Assembly: GCA_015146655.1 (NCBI GenBank)
Contig: VKHL01000067.1
Location: 87,138-151,137, forward strand
Reading direction: 5' to 3'
DNA from: Ochromonas danica
Lineage: Eukaryota > Sar > Chrysophyceae > Chromulinales > Chromulinaceae
Length of the DNA: 64,000 bases
Shown here: positions 1 to 8,483 of the stretch, piece after piece
Layout: every line of letters begins with the position of its first letter
Position numbering within the stretch: the stretch's first letter is position 1
Notes under the pieces: generated by a model
Database searches by the model: none
What the model saw: the letters and a program-made list of their open reading frames with translations, nothing else
What the model was told of the DNA's origin: nothing
Translations under genes and position numbers: made by a program

Positions 1-1134
1 CAGTCCATTCGGTCGGAAGTCCACCATCTCAAGCAGGAGATCGCGAGGTCCGAGCAGCGCCTCAACGACGACGTCACCGTGGCGAGGCTCGAGAGCGAGG
101 CCAAGTGGTTCCAAGAAGAATGCCAGCGCCTGCGCTTCCACTTCGATGCCATGCAAAGCGACGTGAACCAAATGAAAGAGCGCCTGCAAGGCATGAACGA
201 GCAGAAGCACTACCTCGCCACCCAGCTGAAGGCCTTGGTCAAGCGCAACCGCGTCTTGCAAGACGCCTTGCAGGAGGCTTTGCCGCCCACCACTTTGCTT
301 CTCCCCGTCACTGCCACTGCCTCTGTCTCCTCAGAAGAAAAGAGACTGAAGGCCTCCAAGAAGGAAAAGCTCGCGGACGAAATCGCCAAGTCTATTCACT
401 CCGCGCAATCTGTGCGTTATCCCGCAGTGTTGACGGAGAGAGTGGCAAGAGAAAGTCGCGGGGCCGACGAAAGCGCCCAGCAAGGCAAAGAGAAGAAGAA
501 GCCGAAGCAAGTCAAGCCGTCCTTCTCTCAAAACGACCTCCGCCTCGACTCTCCTCAACGGCTGCAACTACCGCGTATTAACAAATCGAATCGTAACAGC
601 CAATCACAGCCTCTTCTTCCTCTCTCCAGGGCGACCAGCCGGCGTACAACTTGCATAGAGGATATCACGTCAGAAGACCGCGACGAACGATACCGCCTGG
701 CGCTTCAAGACCTCCACGAGCACAGGTAAGCGATGCACAGTAGCTGGTGAAAGCAATGTTTACCTCGGGACTCTGTAATGTTGTGATTGCTACGGCCAGG
801 CTGGAAGTCGAAGAAGAGTTGGAAGAGTCTCTCCTGCACACTTTCGAGCAAATTCGGCGACGGCGGAGAGAATCGGCAGCAAACAACAGTCGCTTTGGAG
901 AAGGTGCCGATGTTGGTTTGGTTCTTGCTGGCGGTGTCTCTGGACTGGGTCTGCAGCATTTCTCCAACAATGACCGCCTCGCAGCGATGATCCATTTTCT
1001 CTCCAAGCCAGCCATCCTCGAAGAGGTGAGAGCCTTTTGCTCGTCTCTTTCTCGATGTGTTTTACCCTTCCTTTTCATTGCAGGTGGTGCGCCTATTGGC
1101 CGATCCCAACGGCAGCTTTGACGCTAATAATTGA
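1..1134 (+). CDS. coiled-coil protein, C-terminal part (5' end outside window)
   Basis: Open from the first base in frame 1, so the start lies upstream of the window. I read three exons: 1-725, 800-1025 and 1084-1134, with GT-AG introns of 74 and 58 nt; frame is kept across both and the stop is TGA. The visible 333 residues begin with a long amphipathic, Glu/Lys/Gln-rich coiled coil (first about 100 residues), then a Ser/Lys-rich basic linker, then a second helical segment with a run of five arginines. There are no membrane segments. The style resembles coiled-coil proteins of the axoneme or basal body, but I do not recognise the family and assign no function. The next gene, MIC60, is convergent, with its stop about 140 bp away. 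Confidence 0.6.
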
Positions 1135-1272
1135 TTGTTCATCCTCTTCTCATGTAAATAGAACTGAACTGTTCCGCAAAGACTACGATGTAGATGTTGC
1201 TTCATAGTTTACACACCGAGATCACTCTACAAGACCTCTCTTCTAATGTCGGTCACCCGCTCTTCTTTCCCT

Positions 1273-3114
1273 TTACTGCTGGTAGGCTTTATGGCGAATG
1301 ACTGCGTTAGCACGAAGGATGCGGCGAGCTTCATCGACAAGCAAACGGTCGCGCGCCAGTTGTTGCCAGTCGCTCATCAGCACTTGGGCGTAGCCCTCCA
1401 CACCTTGTAGCTCCTGTACACAGGCGGCAAGGTCTCCATGGTCCAGGCGGAAGGCAGCACGGGCCAAGGCTTCTTCTGCACCAGGTCCAGTGAGATATCC
1501 ACTTGGCGTGAAGGAGAGCTTTGCCAAAACTGCGCCCACGATCTGTCCCAACAGCTTTGGGGCTCCAGCAGGGGCGAGAACGACTTTTCGCACCTCGTCG
1601 CGCATCACCTGAAAGCGCACCTGCAAGTCTGCGAGAGTTGGGACGTGTTTCTTGGTGAGGAGATCGGCCGGCAGCGCGGCCAGCAGGGCGCGCACGACTT
1701 CTTCCTCCTCGGCCACCTCGCGAAGTTGTTGCAGAGCCTGGACACCTTCTCCTGCCCCGCCACCCGACTCTAACAGAGAGTCGAGCACGAGGACAGCCGC
1801 GGACAGCTTGTGGTTGGTCGCCGCGGACTTGACGACGCGCACAGCCTCGGCCACTTCTTGCTGTGCGGCCAGCAAGGCACCGTTGAGCTCCTCCAAGCGA
1901 GGCTGCATCTCCAAGAGATGGTCATTGTGGGACTTCCGCAGCAACGCGACCTTCTCGTTGAGCTCAGCCTGCAGCGCGTTCTGCTGATCGGCCAAAGAGG
2001 CGAGCAAAGAGGCGCGGAAGCCTTCGCCCTGGGCACGCAGCGCTCCCTGCAGCCGCGCCTCTGCGCGATCCTCAGCCTCGCGCACACGCTCCGCCGCCTC
2101 CTGCACGACGGCCTTCTCCTTCTCGAAGAGGAGGCGATCGATTTCGATTTGCAGCTCACGGCGTTGCTGGGCGAGGAGGTGAGTGTACCGCTCCTCCTCC
2201 TGCTGCTCCACTGCGCGCACGGCTCCAGCCAAGCGAACATTCTCCCACGACAAGCGCTCGAAGAGTTCTCCCGCGAGGGAAGTCAGTCTGGCGCGCAGGG
2301 CGGGGGCGTCGAGGTCGTGCAAGTCGCTCAGCAACGAGTCCTGCAGCTGTTGGCGGAAGACTGCCGTCTGCCTGGCCATGTCCGCGACCAGATCCGCCGA
2401 GCTGCTCGACCCGCGGCGCTTCTGCAGAATGACTTCAGCATCGACTTCAGGCAGCAGAGAGGGAGGGAGAGTCTTCACCTCCTCCACCATCACCACCTTC
2501 TCCTCCTCCTGCGGCACCACCTCCTCGACCACTGCAGAGGGGCTCTCTTCAGACACTTCCACCGAGTTGACGACGTGGGCATCCTCGACAGCGACAACTC
2601 CTTCGACAGCAGGCTGAGTCTCCTCCACCACCTGCTCCTCCTGCACCACCTCCTCCTCCTCCTCCTTCGCCACTACCCGCTCCTCTTCAGGGGGCACTCC
2701 CTCAGCCAGGGCGTCCACTTGCTCCTCATGATCCAAATGCTCTACAAAGGCGTCCAGTTCAGTGGGAGGGAGGGCCTGCGGAGGGACCGCAGCGGCTGCG
2801 GGCTTGTAGACCAAACCCTTCTGGACAAACACTTCTCGCACTGGAGCCACGTAAGAGGCGACGAAGGGCAGGCTGGCCACACCCTTCAGCGCCGGATCAA
2901 CATCGTCTCCCATGTACGCCAAATAGCCCGAGAGGGCTCCCAAGCCGGTGAACGCAAGAAATAGTCCCTCCCCAACAAGAGACCTCTTCTTCTTCTCATA
3001 GGGGCTCGAGGGGGGCTGGGGAGGCTTGACAGGTGGCGGAGTGCTCTTGTCGTGGGATGAGAGCAGCCTCACTCTCTTGGCCACAGGCCTAATCGCTTGT
3101 CTCGCGCGGATCAT
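1273..3114 (-). CDS. MIC60: MICOS complex subunit MIC60 (mitofilin)
   Basis: Single-exon gene of 613 residues from the ATG at 3114. The frame is open 17 codons further upstream, but the 3114 start gives a classic Arg-rich mitochondrial presequence (MIRARQAIRPVAKRVRLLSS). It is followed by a Pro-rich stretch and one membrane span at about residues 50-68 (GLFLAFTGLGALSGYLAYMG). A Glu/Val-rich acidic region and a long coiled coil come next. The last 90 residues match the mitofilin signature: alternating helices with Leu-x-His-Gly-Asp-Leu followed by a DW-x-x-x-AR motif. MIC60 is anchored in the inner mitochondrial membrane and organises cristae junctions. Family members are 550-750 aa, so this one looks complete. 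The identification rests on architecture plus the C-terminal motif. Confidence 0.85.
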   Translation of the reverse strand: MIRARQAIRPVAKRVRLLSSHDKSTPPPVKPPQPPSSPYEKKKRSLVGEGLFLAFTGLGALSGYLAYMGDDVDPALKGVASLPFVASYVAPVREVFVQKGLVYKPAAAAVPPQALPPTELDAFVEHLDHEEQVDALAEGVPPEEERVVAKEEEEEVVQEEQVVEETQPAVEGVVAVEDAHVVNSVEVSEESPSAVVEEVVPQEEEKVVMVEEVKTLPPSLLPEVDAEVILQKRRGSSSSADLVADMARQTAVFRQQLQDSLLSDLHDLDAPALRARLTSLAGELFERLSWENVRLAGAVRAVEQQEEERYTHLLAQQRRELQIEIDRLLFEKEKAVVQEAAERVREAEDRAEARLQGALRAQGEGFRASLLASLADQQNALQAELNEKVALLRKSHNDHLLEMQPRLEELNGALLAAQQEVAEAVRVVKSAATNHKLSAAVLVLDSLLESGGGAGEGVQALQQLREVAEEEEVVRALLAALPADLLTKKHVPTLADLQVRFQVMRDEVRKVVLAPAGAPKLLGQIVGAVLAKLSFTPSGYLTGPGAEEALARAAFRLDHGDLAACVQELQGVEGYAQVLMSDWQQLARDRLLVDEARRILRANAVIRHKAYQQ

Positions 3115-3497
3115 GACGGCTGGCCTTGTTTGCTTCTCTTTCTTCAGCACAGCTCCGCACTGCAAGCGCTGCGCTGCTTTGACATCTTTCGGAGATTAGG
3201 AAATTCGGAGATTCGAGATAACCGACCATACGAAATCGTCCATTCCATGGTGAAATTCCATGGAATAGATTGATGGTGAAATGGATTATGTTATAAGTGA
3301 TGTTGTAAGTTACATTCGAACTAAAAGTGATGAGAGAAGCCACGAGCTGGAAAGAGATCACGTATAATCAAGCCACGTGCATTCATCCTGCGGCCTCTTC
3401 GTTCTACACAAACTGAGAGGCGCTATTGGCCATGGAGGGGGTAGTCTAGGTCTGACTGTACGGACTGTACGGGTGGGTCAGACTGTCTCTTTGTGTC
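3115..3497. other. intergenic, MIC60 upstream / RAP74 downstream
   Basis: No gene seen. The stretch holds a short palindrome at 3242-3266, in which ATTCCATGG and its complement are separated by a few bases, and a doubled ATTCGGAGATT-like word at about 3190-3215. These lie just upstream of the MIC60 start and may be promoter elements. Confidence 0.4.
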
Positions 3498-5382
3498 TCA
3501 CTTGTGTGAGTCGCGCAGCTCGACAGCACGACCCAACAGTGGGTCATCCATCTGACGAGTGACCGCCTCGAGGATGTCAAGGAATCTAAGCATGATAGCA
3601 CAACACAACACCTTGTCATGTAAAGAGCAGACACACACAGTGTGGGTTGAGAGCTTACTTGTCTCTCCCTGCGAGCTTGTTGGGCAGCGCCTTGCTGTAG
3701 GCCTTGATGATGGGCTTGAACACCTCGGACAGCTCCTTCACTGACACACGGCCTCCGCGGTGGAGGATGTACTTGCGAACTCCGCTCTCCGACAGCGTGT
3801 ACTCTTGTTGAGAGGAAAGCTCTGCGGCGGCTGTTTGGACAGCATTGACTGGCGATGGAGATGGCGCAGTCGCTGCAGCCACTAGAGAGGCGCTTGCTAG
3901 ATCCTCACTGCTAGAAGCACCTGCCCCAGCACTAGAAGCAGCCCCACTGCTGCTGGGCACATCACCAGCTGATCCGTCAGCAAACTTGACGCGCTTGGCC
4001 GACTCTCCCGCGAGATCGAGACTCTCGAGAGAGCGCTTGGTGGGCCCACCTGCTGCTGCTGCCGCTGCTACTCCCTCTGCTACCCCGCCAGAGTCACTGC
4101 TTTCCGCTCCCAGCAGAGAAGAAGACGCCGCCGCCGCCGTGGCCGCCGCCGCAGTCGCTGCCCGCTGAGTCTGCATGAGCTTCTTGCGCGCCGCCACAGT
4201 GGCCTTGAGCATGTCGTCGTTGATGAACCCCGACTGCGCGCGATTGGCTTGAGCCTCCAACTCGCGAGAGCCCAAGTCCTGTGCGCCGTTCTCTCGGCCC
4301 TCGCCGCCCTCCCCGCCGTTGCCCTCCTCCTCCTCCTCCTCACTCTCCTCGTCCTCGTCCAGCGCCTCGTCATAGCGAGACATGGACGTCATCTCCTGCT
4401 CTGACTGACGAGTCTGCACCTCCTGCTCCTGCATCACGTGGTCTTCCTCGTCGTCCGCGAACCTCACGCCATAGTCTCCGCCGCAGAAGTCGTGCTCCTT
4501 GAGGGCGTCGGGGTCGAGGCCGTTCTCGTCCATGTACACCCCCAGCCCGGCGTTCATGTCCTCGTCCAGCGCCGCGTTCTGCCTGCCAGAGTCCTGCTTC
4601 TTCCTGCTGAAGACCTTCATCATGGCCTGCGAGAAGGAGTCCAAGGCCCCGCCATGGCCGCGCTGCTCTGAGCGCTTCTCCTCCTCGCGCCTCTTGCTCT
4701 CGTAGTTCGAGATGGTCTGAGAGATGGCCTTGTAGCGACCGAGCAGCGCCGCCTGTCGCTCCTGCTCCTCCTTGTCCTTGTCCTCGATCTCAGCCAGCAA
4801 GTCGTCGCGAGGCTTGCCAGTCTTGCGGAAAGTGAAGAAGTCGCCCACGGGGTGCACGTGGATCTCAGGCACGGCTCCCTCCTCCGTCTTCACGAACTGC
4901 AATAGCACGTATTTGAAGGGCTGCTCCTTGTCCTGCTCGTGTTCCTCGCCACCCGCTGCAGCAGCTGCCGTGGTGGTGGTGGAGGAGGAGGAGGAGGAGG
5001 AGGAGCGGGGTTGGTTGGAATCTCCCTCTGGATTGAAGTCCACGCTGACTGGCTTGCCCTCGTAGTGCTGCACGGGCTGCTCCCCGCGGAGAGAGAGAGG
5101 AGCTGCTGCCAGGGGGTGCTCCAGCACGACAGTCTGCTTGCGGCGGTAGAACTTGCGGCGCTGACGCATTCGTCTGGTAGGAAACTCTCCGTCCTTGGCC
5201 ACGTCGTCCTCGGGGTCCTCGCGCAGCTCTTCCTCCTGGAAGTACATCCTGCTCCTGCCACTGCCTCCTCCTGCAGCCAATTGCGACGCATCCAAGGCAT
5301 CTGTGAAGCGAGCCAAGCAAGAATACTCTGGGCGACACTGAAAGCGCAGGGTCCAGGAAGAAGAGGGTTTTCTTTGAGCCAT
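3498..5382 (-). CDS. GTF2F1: transcription initiation factor IIF subunit alpha (RAP74)
   Basis: Two exons on the minus strand, 5382-3659 and 3585-3498, with a 73-nt intron (GTAAGC...TTAG); 603 residues. The N-terminal third forms the TFIIF dimerisation barrel (segments around KYVLLQFVKTEEG and FYRRKQTVVLEHPL). The middle is a highly charged Glu/Asp/Ser region with poly-Ala and poly-Ser tracts, as usual for RAP74. The C-terminus is a winged helix (YTLSESGVRKYILHRGG...) that only becomes complete when the small second exon is added, which supports the splice call. RAP74 pairs with RAP30 to bring RNA polymerase II to promoters, and its winged helix recruits the CTD phosphatase FCP1. It is divergent with LSM1. 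Confidence 0.85.
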
Positions 5383-5477
5383 GCTGCAGTCAAATCAAGT
5401 CAACCAGACGATAGCGACAGACTCTGCCATACCCCCTCATAACAACAACAGCATGAAGAACGCGTTTTCTCCTCTGT

Positions 5478-5512
5478 TAGGTAATTCCTCACTCGTATTA
5501 CGTAATTACCTA
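5478..5512. promoter_or_regulatory. inverted repeat in the RAP74/LSM1 divergent promoter
   Basis: TAGGTAATT at 5478-5486 is repeated in reverse complement at 5504-5512 with a 17-nt spacer that itself contains TATTACGTAA. It lies in the 211-bp space between two divergent starts, so it may be a shared factor-binding site. Function is inferred only from position. Confidence 0.35.
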
Positions 5513-5593
5513 ATAGATGCCCCAGACAGCGGAGATTGGGATTGATTGTGATTGAGTGAGAATAAAAGCAATCAGACAGGAAATCTCGAGCTA

Positions 5594-6026
5594 ATGTCAA
5601 GTCTAAGCGAATCGTCGACGCCTTACCTGCCTGGAGCTGCTTCATTGGCGGACTATTTGGATAAGAAGCTGGCAGTGCTACTGCAGGACGGGCGATACCT
5701 CGTGGGCGTGCTGCGCACCTACGACCAATACCTCAACCTCGTGCTACACCGCACCATCGAGAGGTTGATCTTCCAAGGTGAACCACCTCTCCCCTCCTCT
5801 CTCTCTCCCTCGCTGAAGCTGACGTGCTGTGTGTGTTATGCTGTCAGAGTTTTATAGTGAGACGGAAATTGGTCTCTACGTCGTGCGCGGCGACAACATC
5901 GTGCTCTTCGGAGAGGTGGACGAGGTCAGCCCGCTCTCTCTCACGCTCATATCCTCGCACGAACTGCACGAGAAGGTCCGATCGAGCCAGCCGGCCAAGC
6001 GGTCAGCAGATCTCGAGTTGGAGTAG
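5594..6026 (+). CDS. LSM1: U6 snRNA-associated Sm-like protein LSm1
   Basis: Two exons, 5594-5777 and 5848-6026, with a 70-nt intron (GTGAAC...GTCAG) that splits a Glu codon; 120 residues. The frame is open upstream, but the first ATG is at 5594. The Sm1 motif (LADYLDKKLAVLLQDGRYLVG...YDQYLNLVL) is followed, after the intron, by the Sm2 motif (YVVRGDNIVLFGEVD). The spacing and the IER...F.G.ETEIGLYVVRG segment are those of LSm1 and not of a core Sm protein. LSm1 is a subunit of the cytoplasmic LSm1-7 ring, which binds oligoadenylated mRNA 3' ends and promotes decapping and 5'-to-3' decay. The protein is complete and slightly shorter than animal LSm1 (133 aa). Confidence 0.9.
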
Positions 6027-6464
6027 CTTAGCGCAATGACTCAGCTTAGTGTAATATATCTAACCCTAGTATATACAGTACCATAACATAGACCATAGTA
6101 CAGTAAACACCATAGTATAGTATATGCCATCTCGCCATGACCACTCCAAGCAGAGGAGCCCACAACACTCAAACACACTTTACAGCATAGGACACACTAA
6201 CAACACCAACTTTCCTCGAGCCTTTTCCAACTTATTCTCTTCCGACTTGTGCAGTTTGAAAGACTTGCTCATGGCGGCTTTCTTGACGGGACTGCCCTGT
6301 TGCTGCTGACTGCTCCGCTGCTTGCGAATGAGCAGAGCATAGAACTGTGACCAGGACTGTATTGCTCTCTTCCGTGCCAGACGAGCAGTGAGTCTGCTAT
6401 CACTCTGAAAGACGACTATAATGCCAAAGTACCCTATGCCCTAAAGCAGGCAGAAGAGAAGGAG
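6027..6464. other. intergenic between convergent 3' ends
   Basis: AT-rich, with many short CATAGTA/TAGTATA words (about 6050-6125), likely 3' untranslated sequence of LSM1 and of the opposing gene. No coding signal that I trust. Confidence 0.4.
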
Positions 6465-7436
6465 TCATCGAGCGCTGCCAAGGACTTCGCTGGAAGAATC
6501 TTTAGTGGCGAGGGAGTGCAATTGGGATATCGAAGAGTCGGTGTCTGAGTATTCGTTGGCGCGGAGTCTCGCAGCAATGAGAGCTTCTTCGTAGCGCTGC
6601 ATCGCCACTTCTCTTTGGTGGACCAAGCGCTCGTCGCGGAAGATTGGCCACAGAAAGGTTCGGACGAAGCGACGCCACGATCTCATTCTCTGCATGTCGC
6701 CGAGGTGCTGCACCTCATGGTGCATCAGAGATGTCCAGCTGCTGACCTGCAGCGCTGCTACACCGTCGCTCTCTTTCATCTTTCTGCTGGGAATGAGGTC
6801 AGGCCTTGGGCTCGGCACAGAGCTGGAGGTGGTAGATCTGGGGCTTTGACCAGGACTGTGTCTCTGGCTGAGGTCAGTAGGACCATCTCTCTGGCTCTGA
6901 CTAGGCTCTAGGCTCTGACTAGGTTCAAGGCTCTGGCTAGGGTCAATAGGACTGTCGCTCTGGTTGTGTTGATGAAAGAGTGCGGCGCGCATCATCTGCA
7001 GGAGGCGGCACTCCACTCCCGCAGAGTAGAGAAAGAGCTCCTTTGGGGCGTCATACAGCAAGTAGACAGGCTCGCGCTCTTCCATTCCGCTAGAGTCATT
7101 GAGTGGCGAGGGAAGCACAGCCAAGAGCTCCAGCTCGGGACGACATCCGCCACCGAAGAGCGAGCCGTCGCTCTCACCCAGCAAGTGGTGGAAGTCCTCC
7201 TCGCTTAGCATGAGACGCTTTGGTCGGTTGCGCTGGTCGAAGAGAGGCGGCACTGCGACGGTGCGGTTCTTCTTCCTGCCAGCCAGCACGAGGTCGATGA
7301 AAGTGTCGGCGTTGATGGCCTTGCGCCTCCTCTCCACCTCCTGACTGCTCTCCTTGCTGCTCTCTTGCGACTGACTGCTTGGTTCATCCCCATAGTCATC
7401 CCCGTATCCTTCATTGCTACCCTCATAGTTCTCCAT
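6465..7436 (-). CDS. unknown Ser-rich protein with short tandem repeats
   Basis: Single exon, 323 residues from the ATG at 7436. It has an acidic, Gly/Tyr-rich N-terminus and a Ser-rich stretch, then a conserved-looking globular part (about residues 40-145) containing PPLFDQRNRPKRLMLSEEDF and VYLLYDAPKELFLYSAGVEC. Next comes a low-complexity region with a repeated LEPSQSQ-type unit (about 160-200), then a basic helical segment rich in Trp/Arg (MRSWRRFVRTFLWPIF). There is no signal peptide. I do not recognise a family. Its start faces the p23 start across 192 bp, so the two may share a promoter region; its 3' end faces LSM1. Confidence 0.6.
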   Translation of the reverse strand: MENYEGSNEGYGDDYGDEPSSQSQESSKESSQEVERRRKAINADTFIDLVLAGRKKNRTVAVPPLFDQRNRPKRLMLSEEDFHHLLGESDGSLFGGGCRPELELLAVLPSPLNDSSGMEEREPVYLLYDAPKELFLYSAGVECRLLQMMRAALFHQHNQSDSPIDPSQSLEPSQSLEPSQSQRDGPTDLSQRHSPGQSPRSTTSSSVPSPRPDLIPSRKMKESDGVAALQVSSWTSLMHHEVQHLGDMQRMRSWRRFVRTFLWPIFRDERLVHQREVAMQRYEEALIAARLRANEYSDTDSSISQLHSLATKDSSSEVLGSAR

Positions 7437-7628
7437 CAACAATAGCGCAGGGAAGATCTTCAGTTATTGTTGGTTGGCGTGGAGGGACAAAAATCCGTTG
7501 TTGTTACTGTAGAGGAAGTCCGAAAGTCCGAATCTTCGAAAACGGTGGGGGAGGTTCTCGATCATTCGTCGCCGCGCCAATTGGAAGGAATTAGAAGACC
7601 TTTCCCACCAATCCCTCACTCACAGAAG

Positions 7629-8239
7629 ATGAACACTGCACCTGTCAAGTGGGCCCAAAGAAAAGACTCCATCTTTCTGACCATCACCTTGCCTGATGTG
7701 AAGGACCATAAGATCAATATCACCGACAAGAAGCTGACTTTCTCGGGCACTTCCAATGGCAAGCCTTACTCGTTAGATCTAGAGCTGGTAAGTCTGTCTG
7801 CCCTTCGCTGCCTCTTGGCCCTACCGCCCTTCCTATCCCTCTGAGCATAATTTTTGACTGGTGCACGGCTGCTGTATTATTTTTGCTGGCGTAGTTCAAG
7901 GAGATCGAACCCGAGGGTTCTGTCTGGAACGTGCAGCCTTCCTCCGTTCAAATGAAGCTGAACAAGAAGGACGCAGAAGGCGAGTTCTGGCCTAGACTAC
8001 TGCTGGACAAGCATCTGGAGAAGACCAACGTGAAGGTGGACTGGGATCGCTATGTGGACGAGGACGAGGCGGAGGGCAAGGACTTCGACGTCGACGGCTT
8101 TGGCAATATGGACTTCGGTAACATGGACTTCGGAAACTTGGGAGGTATGGGTGGCCAGCCTCCTATGGGCGAGGAGGAGGACAGTGACGACGACGAGAAG
8201 CTGCCGGACCTCGAGAGCACAGCGGCGGGGGCGAACTAA
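7629..8239 (+). CDS. SBA1: HSP90 co-chaperone p23
   Basis: Two exons, 7629-7787 and 7895-8239, with a 107-nt intron (GTAAGT...GTAG) in phase 0; 167 residues. The CS domain fills the first about 110 residues: it opens with WAQRKDSIFLTI, has the KLTFSG strand, and carries the p23-diagnostic EFWPRLLLDK stretch. The tail is acidic with a doubled GNMDFGNMDFGN unit followed by an Asp/Glu cluster, typical of p23/Sba1. p23 binds the ATP-bound closed HSP90 dimer in the cytosol and slows ATP hydrolysis. Length and tail match the family, so it looks complete. Confidence 0.92.
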
Positions 8240-8483
8240 ATTAGAATGAATGAGGATGATGATGACCTGACCTCACTCGTTTAGTGCTTTATTCCTTATT
8301 CTCACCATTTCTCATTTCGGAGAACCTGTAAATCAGCTATGGATTCACTTATAATGCTGTCTGTTTTAAGAGTTTCCCAGTGAGTGAGTCAATGGCAATG
8401 AAGATAAGTCAATGGAAATGAAATGGAAATACTCAAGTTTGTTGTTTGTCTGCTGACTAGTTGAGGTGGTGTGGTGGTCGAGG

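Noticed and set aside
1810-2964. 384-codon plus-strand open frame antisense to MIC60
   Set aside because: It mirrors the coiled-coil coding region of MIC60 on the other strand and has a Leu/His-rich composition typical of antisense to Glu/Gln-rich coding sequence.
4939-5442. Plus-strand open frames with poly-Gly or poly-Glu over RAP74
   Set aside because: Antisense of the poly-Ser/Thr tract of RAP74; no independent start context or motifs.
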